Source: DAIDHZ01 sp965370365 (GTDB lineage Bacteria > Chlamydiota > Chlamydiia > Chlamydiales > SM23-39). Taken from it: DNA of 54,578 nt. The stretch spans positions 1 to 54,578 of the forward strand of contig CBDUSP010000002.1 in NCBI GenBank assembly GCA_965370365.1, in the 5' to 3' direction. The stretch's first letter is position 1. Each line of letters opens with the position of its first letter. Position numbers and translations under genes: made by a program. Below the pieces are notes generated by a model that had not been told where the DNA came from, ran no database searches, and saw nothing but the letters and a program-made list of their open reading frames with translations. Below, one piece after another: positions 7,958 to 15,650 of this stretch.

Positions 7958-9749
7958 TCCGAAAACCCTGTTCCTTTATCCGCAAGAACCTGGCGTCTAT
8001 CTAATGAAAGATAGCGCAGGCCTTGTTCTTTACATTGGAAAGGCAAAGAACCTGCGCGTGCGGATTAAACAATACTTCGTAAAGGGAAGGGACTCTCGCG
8101 AAATGGTCCCTTATCTTACAGCTCAAGTTGTCACAATTGACACGATCGTCGCGCTTACTGAAAAAGACGCCCTTATCTTAGAAAACACGCTTATTAAAAA
8201 GCATAAGCCAAAATACAATATTCTTTTGAAGGACGATAAGAGCTTCATTAGTCTGATCCTAACAAAGCACAAATGGCCGATGCTTCGCCTTGTTCGCTAT
8301 AAAACTGGGACAAAGCCAGAGGGAGCCTACTTTGGTCCTTATACAAACGCCCTTGCAGCAAGACAAACCTACGATCTTCTCCTAAAATTATTTCCTTTAA
8401 GACAATGCTCTGATAGTGAACTTGCCAATCGACTCAGACCCTGTCTCTTATATGATATTAAGCGCTGCATCGCCCCGTGCGTAAATCTTTGCACCGAAGA
8501 TGAGTATCAGAGTCATGTAAATTCTGTAGTTCGCCTGCTTAAAGGAAAAAACAAGGAAGTATTTCAAGAATTAGAAAAACAGATGCTCCATGCGGCAGAT
8601 CACCTCCAGTTTGAAAAGGCAGATGAGTTTAAACGACTCATTGCTCAGATTAAGCATGTCACGGAAGTAAAGCACATTGATAATCCAGAGGCCAAAGACG
8701 CAGATGCGCTTGGGATTTACCGCGAAGCGGATGCTGTTATGATTGCTCTTTTAATGTTTCGTGATGGGAAAGTCATTGGCTCTGAGCATTTTAGTTTTCA
8801 TTTCATCGCATCAGATGAATCTGAAATTTTATCTTCTTTCATCTTGCAACACTATAAGGAGCTCTCTTCGCTTCCAAAAGAAGTTCTCATCTCTCACCCC
8901 ATTGCAGAAAGTGAGATGCTTCAAGAAATTGTTAAGGTACCAGTTTTTCATCCGAAAAAAGGGAGAAAGCGCGACCTGACTGAGATGGCTTTTCGCAATG
9001 CAAAAGCGCTTTTTATCCGCGAGCAAGACAAACGCTCCTTAAAAGAAAAAATGCTCCTTGATCTTGCAGAAACTCTGCAATTGCGCTCTTTTCCAAGACG
9101 GGTTGAATGTTTTGATACATCGAACATTTCAGGGACTGATCCCGTTGCAAGCCTTGTCTCTTTCACACATGGAGAGCTCGATAAATCGCGCCTACGCCTG
9201 TTTAAAATCAGAGAAAAAGCTGATGACTATAGCGCCATGAAAGAAGTTTTAAGGCGCCACCTTCTACGCGAAAAAGAAAAGGGGGACTTTTGCGATCTTC
9301 TCATCGTCGATGGAGGAAAGGGACAGCTTGGGTGTGCACTAGAAGTTTTTGACGAGCTTGGCATTGTGTCTATTGATCTTATCGCACTTACAAAAGAAGA
9401 TGCGCGCCATGACAAAGGCCTTACCCAAGAAAAAATCTATATGCCCAATAGAAAAGATCCCATCTTGATCGACCCCAAATCCCCGATGCTCTTCTTTCTA
9501 CAAAAGGTAAGAGATGCGGCTCATAAACGAGCAATTGAATATCACAGAAAAAGGCGCTCTAAGAGGACGATATCAAGTGATCTCGATGATATCCCTGGGA
9601 TTGGGCCAATAAAGAAAAAGCGCCTTCTTAAAACGTTTGGGAGTGTGAAAGCAATTAAGGCAGCATCTCAAGAGGAACTTGAAAAAGTAGGAGGCCTATC
9701 CAAAAAAGATATCGAAAAGATTAGGGGGTATCTTCCACCAAGTAAATAA
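7947..9749 (+). CDS. uvrC: Excinuclease ABC subunit C
   Basis: UvrC of 600 residues makes the dual incisions in nucleotide excision repair. The N-terminal GIY-YIG domain reads PGVYLMKD and LYIGKAKNLRVRIKQYF. A cysteine cluster (RPCLLYDIKRCIAPC) follows, then a UVR motif (LEKQMLHAADHLQFEKADEFK), the RNase H-like half (CFDTSNISG, LLIVDGGKGQL) and C-terminal helix-hairpin-helix (IPGIGPIKKKRLLKTFGS). The ATG at 7947 fits the family start; an in-frame TTG at 7926 would add seven residues. The start overlaps the preceding gene by 11 bases, which suggests translational coupling. Confidence 0.96.
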   Translation: MSFDPKTLFLYPQEPGVYLMKDSAGLVLYIGKAKNLRVRIKQYFVKGRDSREMVPYLTAQVVTIDTIVALTEKDALILENTLIKKHKPKYNILLKDDKSFISLILTKHKWPMLRLVRYKTGTKPEGAYFGPYTNALAARQTYDLLLKLFPLRQCSDSELANRLRPCLLYDIKRCIAPCVNLCTEDEYQSHVNSVVRLLKGKNKEVFQELEKQMLHAADHLQFEKADEFKRLIAQIKHVTEVKHIDNPEAKDADALGIYREADAVMIALLMFRDGKVIGSEHFSFHFIASDESEILSSFILQHYKELSSLPKEVLISHPIAESEMLQEIVKVPVFHPKKGRKRDLTEMAFRNAKALFIREQDKRSLKEKMLLDLAETLQLRSFPRRVECFDTSNISGTDPVASLVSFTHGELDKSRLRLFKIREKADDYSAMKEVLRRHLLREKEKGDFCDLLIVDGGKGQLGCALEVFDELGIVSIDLIALTKEDARHDKGLTQEKIYMPNRKDPILIDPKSPMLFFLQKVRDAAHKRAIEYHRKRRSKRTISSDLDDIPGIGPIKKKRLLKTFGSVKAIKAASQEELEKVGGLSKKDIEKIRGYLPPSK

Positions 9750-10749
9750 GCACCTTGCTCCCCCCATAGTTAGCAATGGCAAGATATTTGTAATCGCTAG
9801 AAAAAGAAAACCCATGAGGAAACGATAATTCTGCCTCAGGATTCTTCAATACAGTAGTGCGCTCTGTTGTTAACACTCCTGTATCTGCATTCATTTCATA
9901 AACAAACATACTATGACTCTCCTGATCTCCAACAAAAATGGATGTCCCATCCTTGTAGAAATGAATATCCTCAACACACACATTGTCTGGGGATACAGAA
10001 ACAAGTTCCAGATTCTCCTTAACAAAATCAAATTTATAGCTTGCAATTCTACCTTTGACTAGCGGTGACGCTGTCCTCATAATGTTCTTTGCAAATCCAA
10101 TCACGACAAAACGTCCATCAGGAGAAAAACTAGCCGCTTTGGGCTTCAGACCAACCATTGGATCATCTATGCACTGTATCTGTTCGAGCTGAATAGGATC
10201 TTTTTGAAGCACGCGATACATCATAACCCTCCCCGGATTGCCCGCTGCCAAACAAACACAGTATTGTGAATCCGGGGAAAATCTCACACCGTGCAACCCA
10301 CTCATCTTTTCATCTGTTAGAACAAATGACGGAACAGGAGAAATGGTATCTTCTTTGAGATTCGTTTCATAAAAATTTACCCGTGAATTTAGGAAATTAG
10401 GAACAACTAACCATTGCGCATTATTAAAAACAATAATATTTTCAGCACCTGAGACACAGAGACCATCTTCATTCTTCAAATATTGAATCGGCTCAAGTTT
10501 TCCCATTGGATCAAATCGAAAAAACTGGAAAGAATTATCCAAAAAATTTGCTGTAACCAACACCTGATCTTGCGGGAACCATGTAACTCCCGTGCATGTC
10601 GAATACCGAGATTGTACACCGACATAACACAGCTCTTCTTGAATCAACAATGAAGGATCTGTACAATGCTCTCCCCTCACAATAGGACAAGGAGATACAG
10701 AAACCGAAAACACCCATACAGGGAAAAACATCAAAATAAACCGCATCAT
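9721..10749 (-). CDS. Secreted beta-propeller protein (lactonase-like)
   Basis: A 342-residue protein with an N-terminal signal peptide (MMRFILMFFPVWVFSVSVS). Repeating propeller blades follow, such as GVTWFPQDQVLVTANF, GVRFSPDSQYCVCLAAG, AASFSPDGRFVVIGFA and GFSFSSDYKYLAIANYG. This is the pattern of seven-bladed 6-phosphogluconolactonase/YVTN-type propellers; no catalytic assignment is possible. The ATG at 10749 is chosen over GTG 10755 because AGAGGG lies five bases upstream and overlaps the stop of the glycosyltransferase gene. The two genes form a tight pair. The 3' end overlaps uvrC convergently by 29 bases. Confidence 0.75.
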   Translation of the reverse strand: MMRFILMFFPVWVFSVSVSPCPIVRGEHCTDPSLLIQEELCYVGVQSRYSTCTGVTWFPQDQVLVTANFLDNSFQFFRFDPMGKLEPIQYLKNEDGLCVSGAENIIVFNNAQWLVVPNFLNSRVNFYETNLKEDTISPVPSFVLTDEKMSGLHGVRFSPDSQYCVCLAAGNPGRVMMYRVLQKDPIQLEQIQCIDDPMVGLKPKAASFSPDGRFVVIGFAKNIMRTASPLVKGRIASYKFDFVKENLELVSVSPDNVCVEDIHFYKDGTSIFVGDQESHSMFVYEMNADTGVLTTERTTVLKNPEAELSFPHGFSFSSDYKYLAIANYGGSKVLIYLVEDTP

Positions 10750-10759
10750 AAACACCCTC

Positions 10760-11734
10760 TTATAAACTGTCTAATCCCATCTTTTCCTTCAAGGCAGGGA
10801 CAAATTGCAAAATAGTCTCATCGAGATCTAGATTTAAAATCATGGACCTCTGTCGAAGAACCGTTTCGTCGTCATACGTTCTTCGCGCATTTCTACTAGC
10901 AATTTTACATCTAGAGAAATACGATTCCGTACGCGTCCAATAGTGATGAATTCGCAGCCGATCGTACGAAGGCTTGCCCATCAGAAGCTCATTCAGAAGA
11001 CCACTCAATCGATTCCCATCGACATCTACAGCAAAGAATCCTTTCTTATAGTTGAATGTGTGCGCAGTCCGAGAGCTCTCCACATATTTCGGTTGCACAA
11101 TCGACTTCACCAAGCTATGTGAAAGATCGTCTTTAGGAGCGCAGCGGGTAAGATGTTCAATCATCAGAGAACCTTCAGGAAGAGACTCCACATATGAAGT
11201 CCCAAAATAGAGCCAATTCACACCCACTCCCCCATACTTTTTGTAATTTTGCAGAAAATCAGGCAAAGCCTGCCCCGTGAGACAAAAGAGAAATTCATCT
11301 ATATCAATCACTGCCAACCAACACGTCTTATCTCCGTATTTTTTGATGCAATCGGTATAAGCGCCCGTTTGAATGGCAATCCATGGCAAAGCATTCCCTT
11401 CGTTTACAGGCTGGTAAGTATATGGCCATTCGATTACGGTAACCTCATTCGATAAAATATAAGACTGCAACACATTTAAATAATCATCAGAACTATTGTT
11501 ATTATAAAGAAAAAAATGTTCCACGCCCTGTAATTTATGAAATTCTATCCATTCTTTCAAATAGGGAGCCTCGTCTTTAAAAATCGCGCAAATAGATAAC
11601 CGATACATTTCTTGTTGCCGCAAAGGACTGGGCATTTTGTCTGAGGATGGACTCGGGGAGGTGATATTTTGCACAAAAAGAACAACAGCAACAAATACTC
11701 CTGTAAAAAACATCATAAGTCGCAACACTCTCAT
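10760..11734 (-). CDS. Glycosyltransferase family 92-like protein, membrane-anchored
   Basis: An N-terminal hydrophobic anchor (about 5-24) precedes a GT-A fold domain. SICAIFKDEAPYLKEWIEFH and GVEHFFLYNNNSSDD are characteristic of GT92 and related enzymes. WLAVIDIDEFLF contains the DxD metal/nucleotide-sugar site. GT92 enzymes transfer sugars, typically galactose, to glycans; the acceptor here is unknown. A GAGGAG ribosome site lies six bases before the ATG. It probably acts on the periplasmic side or is exported. The propeller protein follows immediately. Confidence 0.82.
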   Translation of the reverse strand: MRVLRLMMFFTGVFVAVVLFVQNITSPSPSSDKMPSPLRQQEMYRLSICAIFKDEAPYLKEWIEFHKLQGVEHFFLYNNNSSDDYLNVLQSYILSNEVTVIEWPYTYQPVNEGNALPWIAIQTGAYTDCIKKYGDKTCWLAVIDIDEFLFCLTGQALPDFLQNYKKYGGVGVNWLYFGTSYVESLPEGSLMIEHLTRCAPKDDLSHSLVKSIVQPKYVESSRTAHTFNYKKGFFAVDVDGNRLSGLLNELLMGKPSYDRLRIHHYWTRTESYFSRCKIASRNARRTYDDETVLRQRSMILNLDLDETILQFVPALKEKMGLDSL

Positions 11735-11754
11735 TGAATCTCCTCTTTTTTGCT

Positions 11755-11799
11755 TGACACTTCAGCAACTCATTTTCCAGTTATTCAGTGTCTTCTTAA
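11755..11799. repeat. Internally deleted remnant of the dispersed hairpin element
   Basis: GACACTTCAGCAACT and AGTTATTCAGTGTC face each other across a short spacer. These are the two termini of the element seen at 18635-18800, with the middle missing. The right terminus runs into the phosphoribosyltransferase gene and supplies its TGA stop. Confidence 0.6.
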
Positions 11800-12405
11800 A
11801 ATAGAAAAAACTATCTCATCTGTCACTTGAGAAAACTCCTGATAGAATCTAGAAATACCCTGCAAGTCTTCTTCGACACTTGGACAAACAGCTTCATCTA
11901 CAAGTGCTTTGATTTTTTGCCAAGCATCTACAGCTGCTACGGGAACCGCTGCCACAATGGATCCCACCCCCTGTTTTTTGAGAGACTGAATCTCTGCGAG
12001 AAAAGTAGATCCCGTTGCAATTCCATCGTCGACAAGAAGAACTGTTTTTCCTTTCAAAGTTTCTAGAGGAAAGGATTTTCGGTAACGAGATAGAATCTCT
12101 TGCGCCTCTTGCTTCTTTTTTTCCACCTCTTCTTTAAGCAATGCGTGAGAAAGGGCAGCATCAGGGTTTAAAAAGACTTCGCCATTTTCTGCAACAGCTC
12201 CAATTGCAAACTCAGGATTCTCAGGAGCCCCAAGTTTGCGGGGGACAAGCACATTTAAAGGAAGAGAGAGTTCCTTGGCAATCTCGTGAGCAACAACCAC
12301 ACCGCCACGTGCAAGGCCGAGAACAATCGCATTCTCTTTCCCTTTATAAGCACTTAAATGGGAACTTAGGATCTCACCTGCATGTTTACGATTTTGAAAA
12401 ATCAT
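11785..12405 (-). CDS. Phosphoribosyltransferase-family protein
   Basis: A type I phosphoribosyltransferase fold of 206 residues. The PRPP-binding loop is VLLVDDGIATGST (about 121-133), and GLARGGVVVAHEIA and VPRKLGAPENPEFAIGAVAE are typical of the ComF/hpt-like group often linked to alpha/beta hydrolases. The base substrate is not evident. It is the last gene of a three-gene unit: hydrolase, upp, this gene. Its ATG overlaps the upp stop as ATGA. Its stop codon lies within a repeat terminus at 11755-11799, so the last residues may be recent. Confidence 0.85.
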   Translation of the reverse strand: MIFQNRKHAGEILSSHLSAYKGKENAIVLGLARGGVVVAHEIAKELSLPLNVLVPRKLGAPENPEFAIGAVAENGEVFLNPDAALSHALLKEEVEKKKQEAQEILSRYRKSFPLETLKGKTVLLVDDGIATGSTFLAEIQSLKKQGVGSIVAAVPVAAVDAWQKIKALVDEAVCPSVEEDLQGISRFYQEFSQVTDEIVFSILRRH

Positions 12406-12932
12406 GCGCCAAAATACCTCTCTCCAAAGTCCCCAAGACCCGGGACAATTTTGTTCGATGCATCGAGTCCCTTATCTATGTGAACTGGCTGGACTCGAAC
12501 TTTAGACGCTTTTTCTTCAATGTGAGAAAGCCCTTGAGGCGTTGCTAAAAAACAGATCAGAACAATTTGTGACTCTACAGCGCCTGCTTGCTTCAAGTTT
12601 TCAATAGCACAAACAGCCGTTCTCCCCGTTGCAACCATTGGATCGAGAAGGAAAATTGGATCTTTCTCATCAATTTTTGGAAGATTGGAAAAATATAGAT
12701 GCGGCTCTTGTGTTTTTTCATCCCGCTTGGTCCCGATGAGGCCAATTCGAGAATCGGGATATTTTTCCGAAAACTCTCTAAGAAGCGCAAGGCCTGAGCG
12801 AAGAATTGCCACTAAAACCGGCGGCCTTGAAAACACATGGGTACTTTCTGAGGCAAGAGTGGATGAGAGTTTATGAGAAAACTCCCGAAACTCTTTTATT
12901 CCTATCGTAGGATCTCGAAGAGTATCTATCAC
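12402..12932 (-). CDS. upp: Uracil phosphoribosyltransferase
   Basis: About 176 residues. The PRPP loop is FLLDPMVATGRTAV, and the C-terminus KIVPGLGDFGERYFGA is the UPRT uracil-binding signature. It converts uracil and PRPP to UMP. The GTG at 12932 lies one base after the preceding stop and has a G-rich run upstream; an in-frame TTG at 12944 is also possible. With tdk at 17.9 kb this gives pyrimidine salvage, useful for a bacterium living on host nucleotides. It is shorter than the usual 208 residues, mainly at the N-terminus. Confidence 0.88.
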   Translation of the reverse strand: MIDTLRDPTIGIKEFREFSHKLSSTLASESTHVFSRPPVLVAILRSGLALLREFSEKYPDSRIGLIGTKRDEKTQEPHLYFSNLPKIDEKDPIFLLDPMVATGRTAVCAIENLKQAGAVESQIVLICFLATPQGLSHIEEKASKVRVQPVHIDKGLDASNKIVPGLGDFGERYFGA

Positions 12933-12933
12933 T

Positions 12934-13557
12934 TTAACCCCCAAACTGCTTCACAAACCAAGTACGGCTAAGTATTGCGACTTGCTCAAGACACCCTTCC
13001 TCTTCAAAAAGATGGGTTGCCCCCGGAACAATTTCCATTTTCTTCTCACATGAAAGAAGCGCATACGCTTGCCTGTTCAAGGCAATCACTTCTGTATCAA
13101 GCTCCCCGACAATCAATAAAGTGGAAGCTTGAACTTTAGGAAGAGAAATACCCGCCAAATCAGGTCGCCCCCCTCTTGAGACAATCGCTTTGATTTTGTC
13201 CTGTCTTTGTGCCGCTGCAATGAGCGCAGCTGCGGCTCCCGTGCTTGCTCCAAAATATCCAAGAGATAATGTGTTTGTTTGAAGAGCCCAATCAGTAATC
13301 GGAACAAGTCTTTCCGCAAGCAACTCCATATTGAAACGAAGCTCACGCGTTTCTTCATCACTTTTCGCCTCTTCTTCTGTGAGAAGATCGACTAGAAGTG
13401 TAGCGACCCTGTTCTCATTTAAAACACCCGCAACAAGATTATTCCGAGGGCTAAAGCGAGAGCTCCCACTTCCATGGGCAAAGATCACAAGGCCAAGGGC
13501 ATCTTCCGGAATGAACAAATCCCCAAAAAGCTTGATTTTTCCTAGATCAATTTCCAT
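12934..13557 (-). CDS. Alpha/beta hydrolase (dienelactone-hydrolase-like)
   Basis: A 207-residue single-domain hydrolase. The oxyanion region is FAHGSGSSRFSPRN, the nucleophile elbow is GYFGASTGAAAAL with Ser in GASTG, an aspartate lies in LLIVGELDTEV, and the histidine is in GATHLFEE. Proteins of this type are often encoded beside or fused to phosphoribosyltransferases, as here. The substrate is unknown. It is the first gene of the hydrolase/upp/phosphoribosyltransferase unit. No signal peptide is present, so it is cytoplasmic. Confidence 0.85.
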   Translation of the reverse strand: MEIDLGKIKLFGDLFIPEDALGLVIFAHGSGSSRFSPRNNLVAGVLNENRVATLLVDLLTEEEAKSDEETRELRFNMELLAERLVPITDWALQTNTLSLGYFGASTGAAAALIAAAQRQDKIKAIVSRGGRPDLAGISLPKVQASTLLIVGELDTEVIALNRQAYALLSCEKKMEIVPGATHLFEEEGCLEQVAILSRTWFVKQFGG

Positions 13558-13578
13558 TTATACCATTTATAAGTGGTA

Positions 13579-13983
13579 TTACACAGTCTCTAACGTTTCT
13601 TCTTCCTGGCTCTCTTCAACAGGTTTTGGAGAAATAAGTTCTTTAAAAACAACATGAACAGCTGAAACATCAAGCCCCGTCCAACAGGTGATTCCCTCTG
13701 AGAGCTTCGATTGAACTTCACTTGCTTTTTCAGGAATCGTAACCCCGTATGCAACATTGATCTCAACGCGAATACTTATCGCTTTTCCTGTCTGGTCCTC
13801 TTCAACATAAATCCCCTTAGCACGCTCAAGCTCTCCGCCTAAAAGTGACTCAAAAATGTTCCCCTCAATCAGGCCGATTCCCTCGATTTTTGACAAAATC
13901 TGGAGAACAATCCCTTCTAAAACACGGGGTTCAATATCGCGAACAAATACGGGGCTCGTCTCATTTTTCTTATGATCAGTCAT
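13579..13983 (-). CDS. Asp23/Gls24 family envelope stress protein
   Basis: A 134-residue protein matching the Asp23/Gls24 (DUF322) pattern: VLEGIVLQILSKIEGIG near the N-terminus and ISIRVEINVAYGVTIPEKASEVQ in the middle. In Gram-positives such proteins coat the membrane during envelope stress; the role in chlamydiae is not established. AGGAAG lies just before the ATG. It diverges from the GYF-domain gene. Confidence 0.85.
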   Translation of the reverse strand: MTDHKKNETSPVFVRDIEPRVLEGIVLQILSKIEGIGLIEGNIFESLLGGELERAKGIYVEEDQTGKAISIRVEINVAYGVTIPEKASEVQSKLSEGITCWTGLDVSAVHVVFKELISPKPVEESQEEETLETV

Positions 13984-14063
13984 AACTTCCTCGTTTGAAA
14001 AAAATCATTCTACACCGGAGAGGAAATATATACAAAATGTCTCTTGTTTGTATACTTGAGAAT

Positions 14064-14438
14064 ATGAGTCATGTCTCCCTGATACAAATCGTCAGCGCAG
14101 TTATTTTTGGAATGATTGCCGCCTACCTCGCCCATAGAAATAAAAAGAACCCTTACACCTGGTTTTTTGTCGGGTTCTTCTTTGGGCTACTCGGACTTTT
14201 CTTTTTGTTCTTCCTCCCCAAGATGAGGAGGAAACAGAAACAACCAGACCCAGGCCCCCTATTTCGGGGACCCTCGGATAAGCTCTGGTTTTATCTAGAC
14301 CCGACACATGAACAGGTGGGGCCTGTAAATGCGAAAGCAATCACAGAAGCCTTAAACCAAGGCACCATCTCTCAAAGTACCTACGTGTGGCATGAAGATT
14401 TAAGTGAATGGAAACGCGTTAAAGAGTTTATTCATTAA
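14064..14438 (+). CDS. Membrane protein with C-terminal GYF_2-like domain
   Basis: About 124 residues. Two hydrophobic segments (IVSAVIFGMIAAYLAH and WFFVGFFFGLLGLFFLFFLP) are followed by a basic linker and a GYF_2/DUF4339-type domain (WFYLDPTHEQVGPV with STYVWHEDLSEWKRV). GYF_2 domains are small protein-interaction modules. Several in-frame starts exist: 13995, 14037 and 14064. The last is chosen because it begins just before the first membrane segment. It lies between uvrC and rpsN, the position of CT_788 in C. trachomatis, but I cannot confirm orthology. Confidence 0.72.
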   Translation: MSHVSLIQIVSAVIFGMIAAYLAHRNKKNPYTWFFVGFFFGLLGLFFLFFLPKMRRKQKQPDPGPLFRGPSDKLWFYLDPTHEQVGPVNAKAITEALNQGTISQSTYVWHEDLSEWKRVKEFIH

Positions 14439-14454
14439 AAAACAAACTCCAAAT

Positions 14455-14760
14455 CTACCAGCTGGCTTTTACAATACCGGGAATCAAGCCCTGGCTTGCC
14501 ATCTCGCGGAAGCAAAGACGGGAAGATTTGAACTTGCGCAAATATCCGCGGCAACGTCCTGTAAACTGGCAGCGATTTCTCAAGCGAATTTTTGAGCTAT
14601 TTTTTGGCATCTTATTGAGCGTGTCGACTGCAGCAAGACGCTCCTCAATTGGCTTTTTCATATCCAAAATGGCCGCTTTCAAACGGGCTCTTTTCTCAAA
14701 TCCGTTCTTTACGAGCTGTTCTCGTTTCTTTTGCTTTGCAACTGAAGATTTTTTTGACAT
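14455..14760 (-). CDS. rpsN: 30S ribosomal protein S14 (zinc-free type)
   Basis: A 101-residue S14 beginning MSKKSSVAKQKKREQLV, with NRCQFTGRCRGYLRKF and REMASQGLIPGIVKASW at the C-terminus. It lacks the paired CxxC of the short zinc form. It is encoded 12 bases after rpmJ on the same strand, outside the main ribosomal protein operons. This is the chlamydial arrangement (CT_786-787). Confidence 0.97.
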   Translation of the reverse strand: MSKKSSVAKQKKREQLVKNGFEKRARLKAAILDMKKPIEERLAAVDTLNKMPKNSSKIRLRNRCQFTGRCRGYLRKFKSSRLCFREMASQGLIPGIVKASW

Positions 14761-14772
14761 TCCTTACATTCC

Positions 14773-14910
14773 CTACTTTTTGCGCGCAGGGCCTTTTTGG
14801 CGCTGCTTGCGATTCGGATCTCTTTTGTTAATCACATAGACTCGGCCTCGGCGAACGACAATCTTATCGCCTTTCGATGGATCTGCCCTAATAGAAGCTG
14901 ATACTTTCAT
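14773..14910 (-). CDS. rpmJ: 50S ribosomal protein L36 (zinc-free type)
   Basis: A 45-residue frame reads MKVSASIRADPSKGDKIVV, then RRGRVYVINKRDPNRKQRQ and a basic tail ending ARKK. This is the cysteine-free L36 form that other chlamydiae use. It precedes rpsN in the same unit. Hairpin repeat copy B starts about 10 bp upstream of its ATG and so lies in its 5' region. Confidence 0.95.
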   Translation of the reverse strand: MKVSASIRADPSKGDKIVVRRGRVYVINKRDPNRKQRQKGPARKK

Positions 14911-14920
14911 GAACTCTACC

Positions 14921-15090
14921 TTTACGGAGCCACTGATCAATTCATTCGCCAGCTATTCGGCCAAAATTCACCGAAAAAGCTAACTTTCGATCTACAATAA
15001 CTAACCCTAGTTTATTCCGATCTCCAAATTAACTTTTTCGGTGCTTTTGGCGCGAATCCCTGGCAAAGCAATGAATCAGTGTCTCCTTTA
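14921..15090. repeat. Dispersed long inverted-repeat element, copy B
   Basis: The left arm (GGAGCCACTGATCAATTCAT, CACCGAAAAAGCTAAC) and right arm (read in reverse complement: GGAGACACTGATTCATTGC, CACCGAAAAAGTTAAT) are homologous over about 75 bp each. They surround a short centre near 15000-15010. It lies between the divergent rpmJ and rpmH genes and fills most of that 312-bp gap; nothing else but the rpmH promoter is visible there. It is the same family as copies at 84-248 and 18635-18800. Confidence 0.88.
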
Positions 15091-15160
15091 TATAAGGCCC
15101 CAAATCGTAGCATAAATTCTTATTTGGGATCAAGAACCTATTCCAACACTCTCATTTTTC

Positions 15161-15190
15161 TTGAAGTTTATCAGAGGGTCCAGGTATACT
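15161..15190 (+). promoter_or_regulatory. Predicted promoter of rpmH-rnpA
   Basis: TTGAAG at 15161-15166 and TATACT at 15185-15190 with an 18-bp spacer. It is 33 bp upstream of the rpmH ATG. Pattern only. Confidence 0.5.
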
Positions 15191-15215
15191 CGTCTTAAAA
15201 AAACATTAAGTTGAG

Positions 15216-15650
15216 ATGAGTTATGAAACGCACATACCACCCGAGCAAACTCAAAAGAGCTCGCAAATTCGGATTCCGCTCGCGGATGAAGACAGTCGGA
15301 GGTCGCAGGATCATCCGCAAACGCCGCAATCTCGGAAGAAAGCGCCTGGCCGGTTAAAAAAAAGATTTGAATTCTCAAGCGTAAAGAGACAAGGCGAGAA
15401 GCTCGTTGGCAAGTTCCTTTACATTGAGAAAAAAAAGGCAGATCGCCTCCGCTTCGGCATCACCGCATCTAAACGCTACGGCAACTCCCCAGAAAGAAAT
15501 CGATTTAAAAGACTGGTTCGGGAAGCCATCCGTCTTTCCTGGGACATCCTTCCCCAAGATATCGAAGTCAATGTTATCCCCCGCTCTTATGCAAAAAATG
15601 CAAAGATGGAAGATATTCAAAAAGAAATTCTCGAATTATGCAAAAGCTAA
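15216..15650 (+). CDS. rnpA: Ribonuclease P protein component, frame extended across rpmH
   Basis: The RnpA core starts at RLKKRFEFSSVKRQGEKLV and continues through RLRFGITASKRYGNSPERN and RFKRLVREAIRLSW, the RNR motif region that binds RNase P RNA. No ATG, GTG or TTG occurs in this frame between the core and the ATG at 15216. The only conventional start therefore lies ahead of rpmH, giving a 144-residue protein with a roughly 45-residue extension encoded opposite in register to L34. The two ATGs are separated by four bases. A non-standard internal start cannot be excluded. The helicase gene overlaps the 3' end by 13 bases. Confidence 0.85.
   Translation: MSYETHIPPEQTQKSSQIRIPLADEDSRRSQDHPQTPQSRKKAPGRLKKRFEFSSVKRQGEKLVGKFLYIEKKKADRLRFGITASKRYGNSPERNRFKRLVREAIRLSWDILPQDIEVNVIPRSYAKNAKMEDIQKEILELCKS
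15223..15357 (+). CDS. rpmH: 50S ribosomal protein L34
   Basis: A 44-residue L34: MKRTYHPSKLKRARKFGF, then RSRMKTVGGRRIIRKRRNLG and RKRLAG. The whole gene lies inside the longer rnpA frame in a different register. Its ATG starts seven bases after the rnpA ATG. TTGAG at 15211-15215 is well placed as its ribosome site. Confidence 0.97.
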   Translation: MKRTYHPSKLKRARKFGFRSRMKTVGGRRIIRKRRNLGRKRLAG

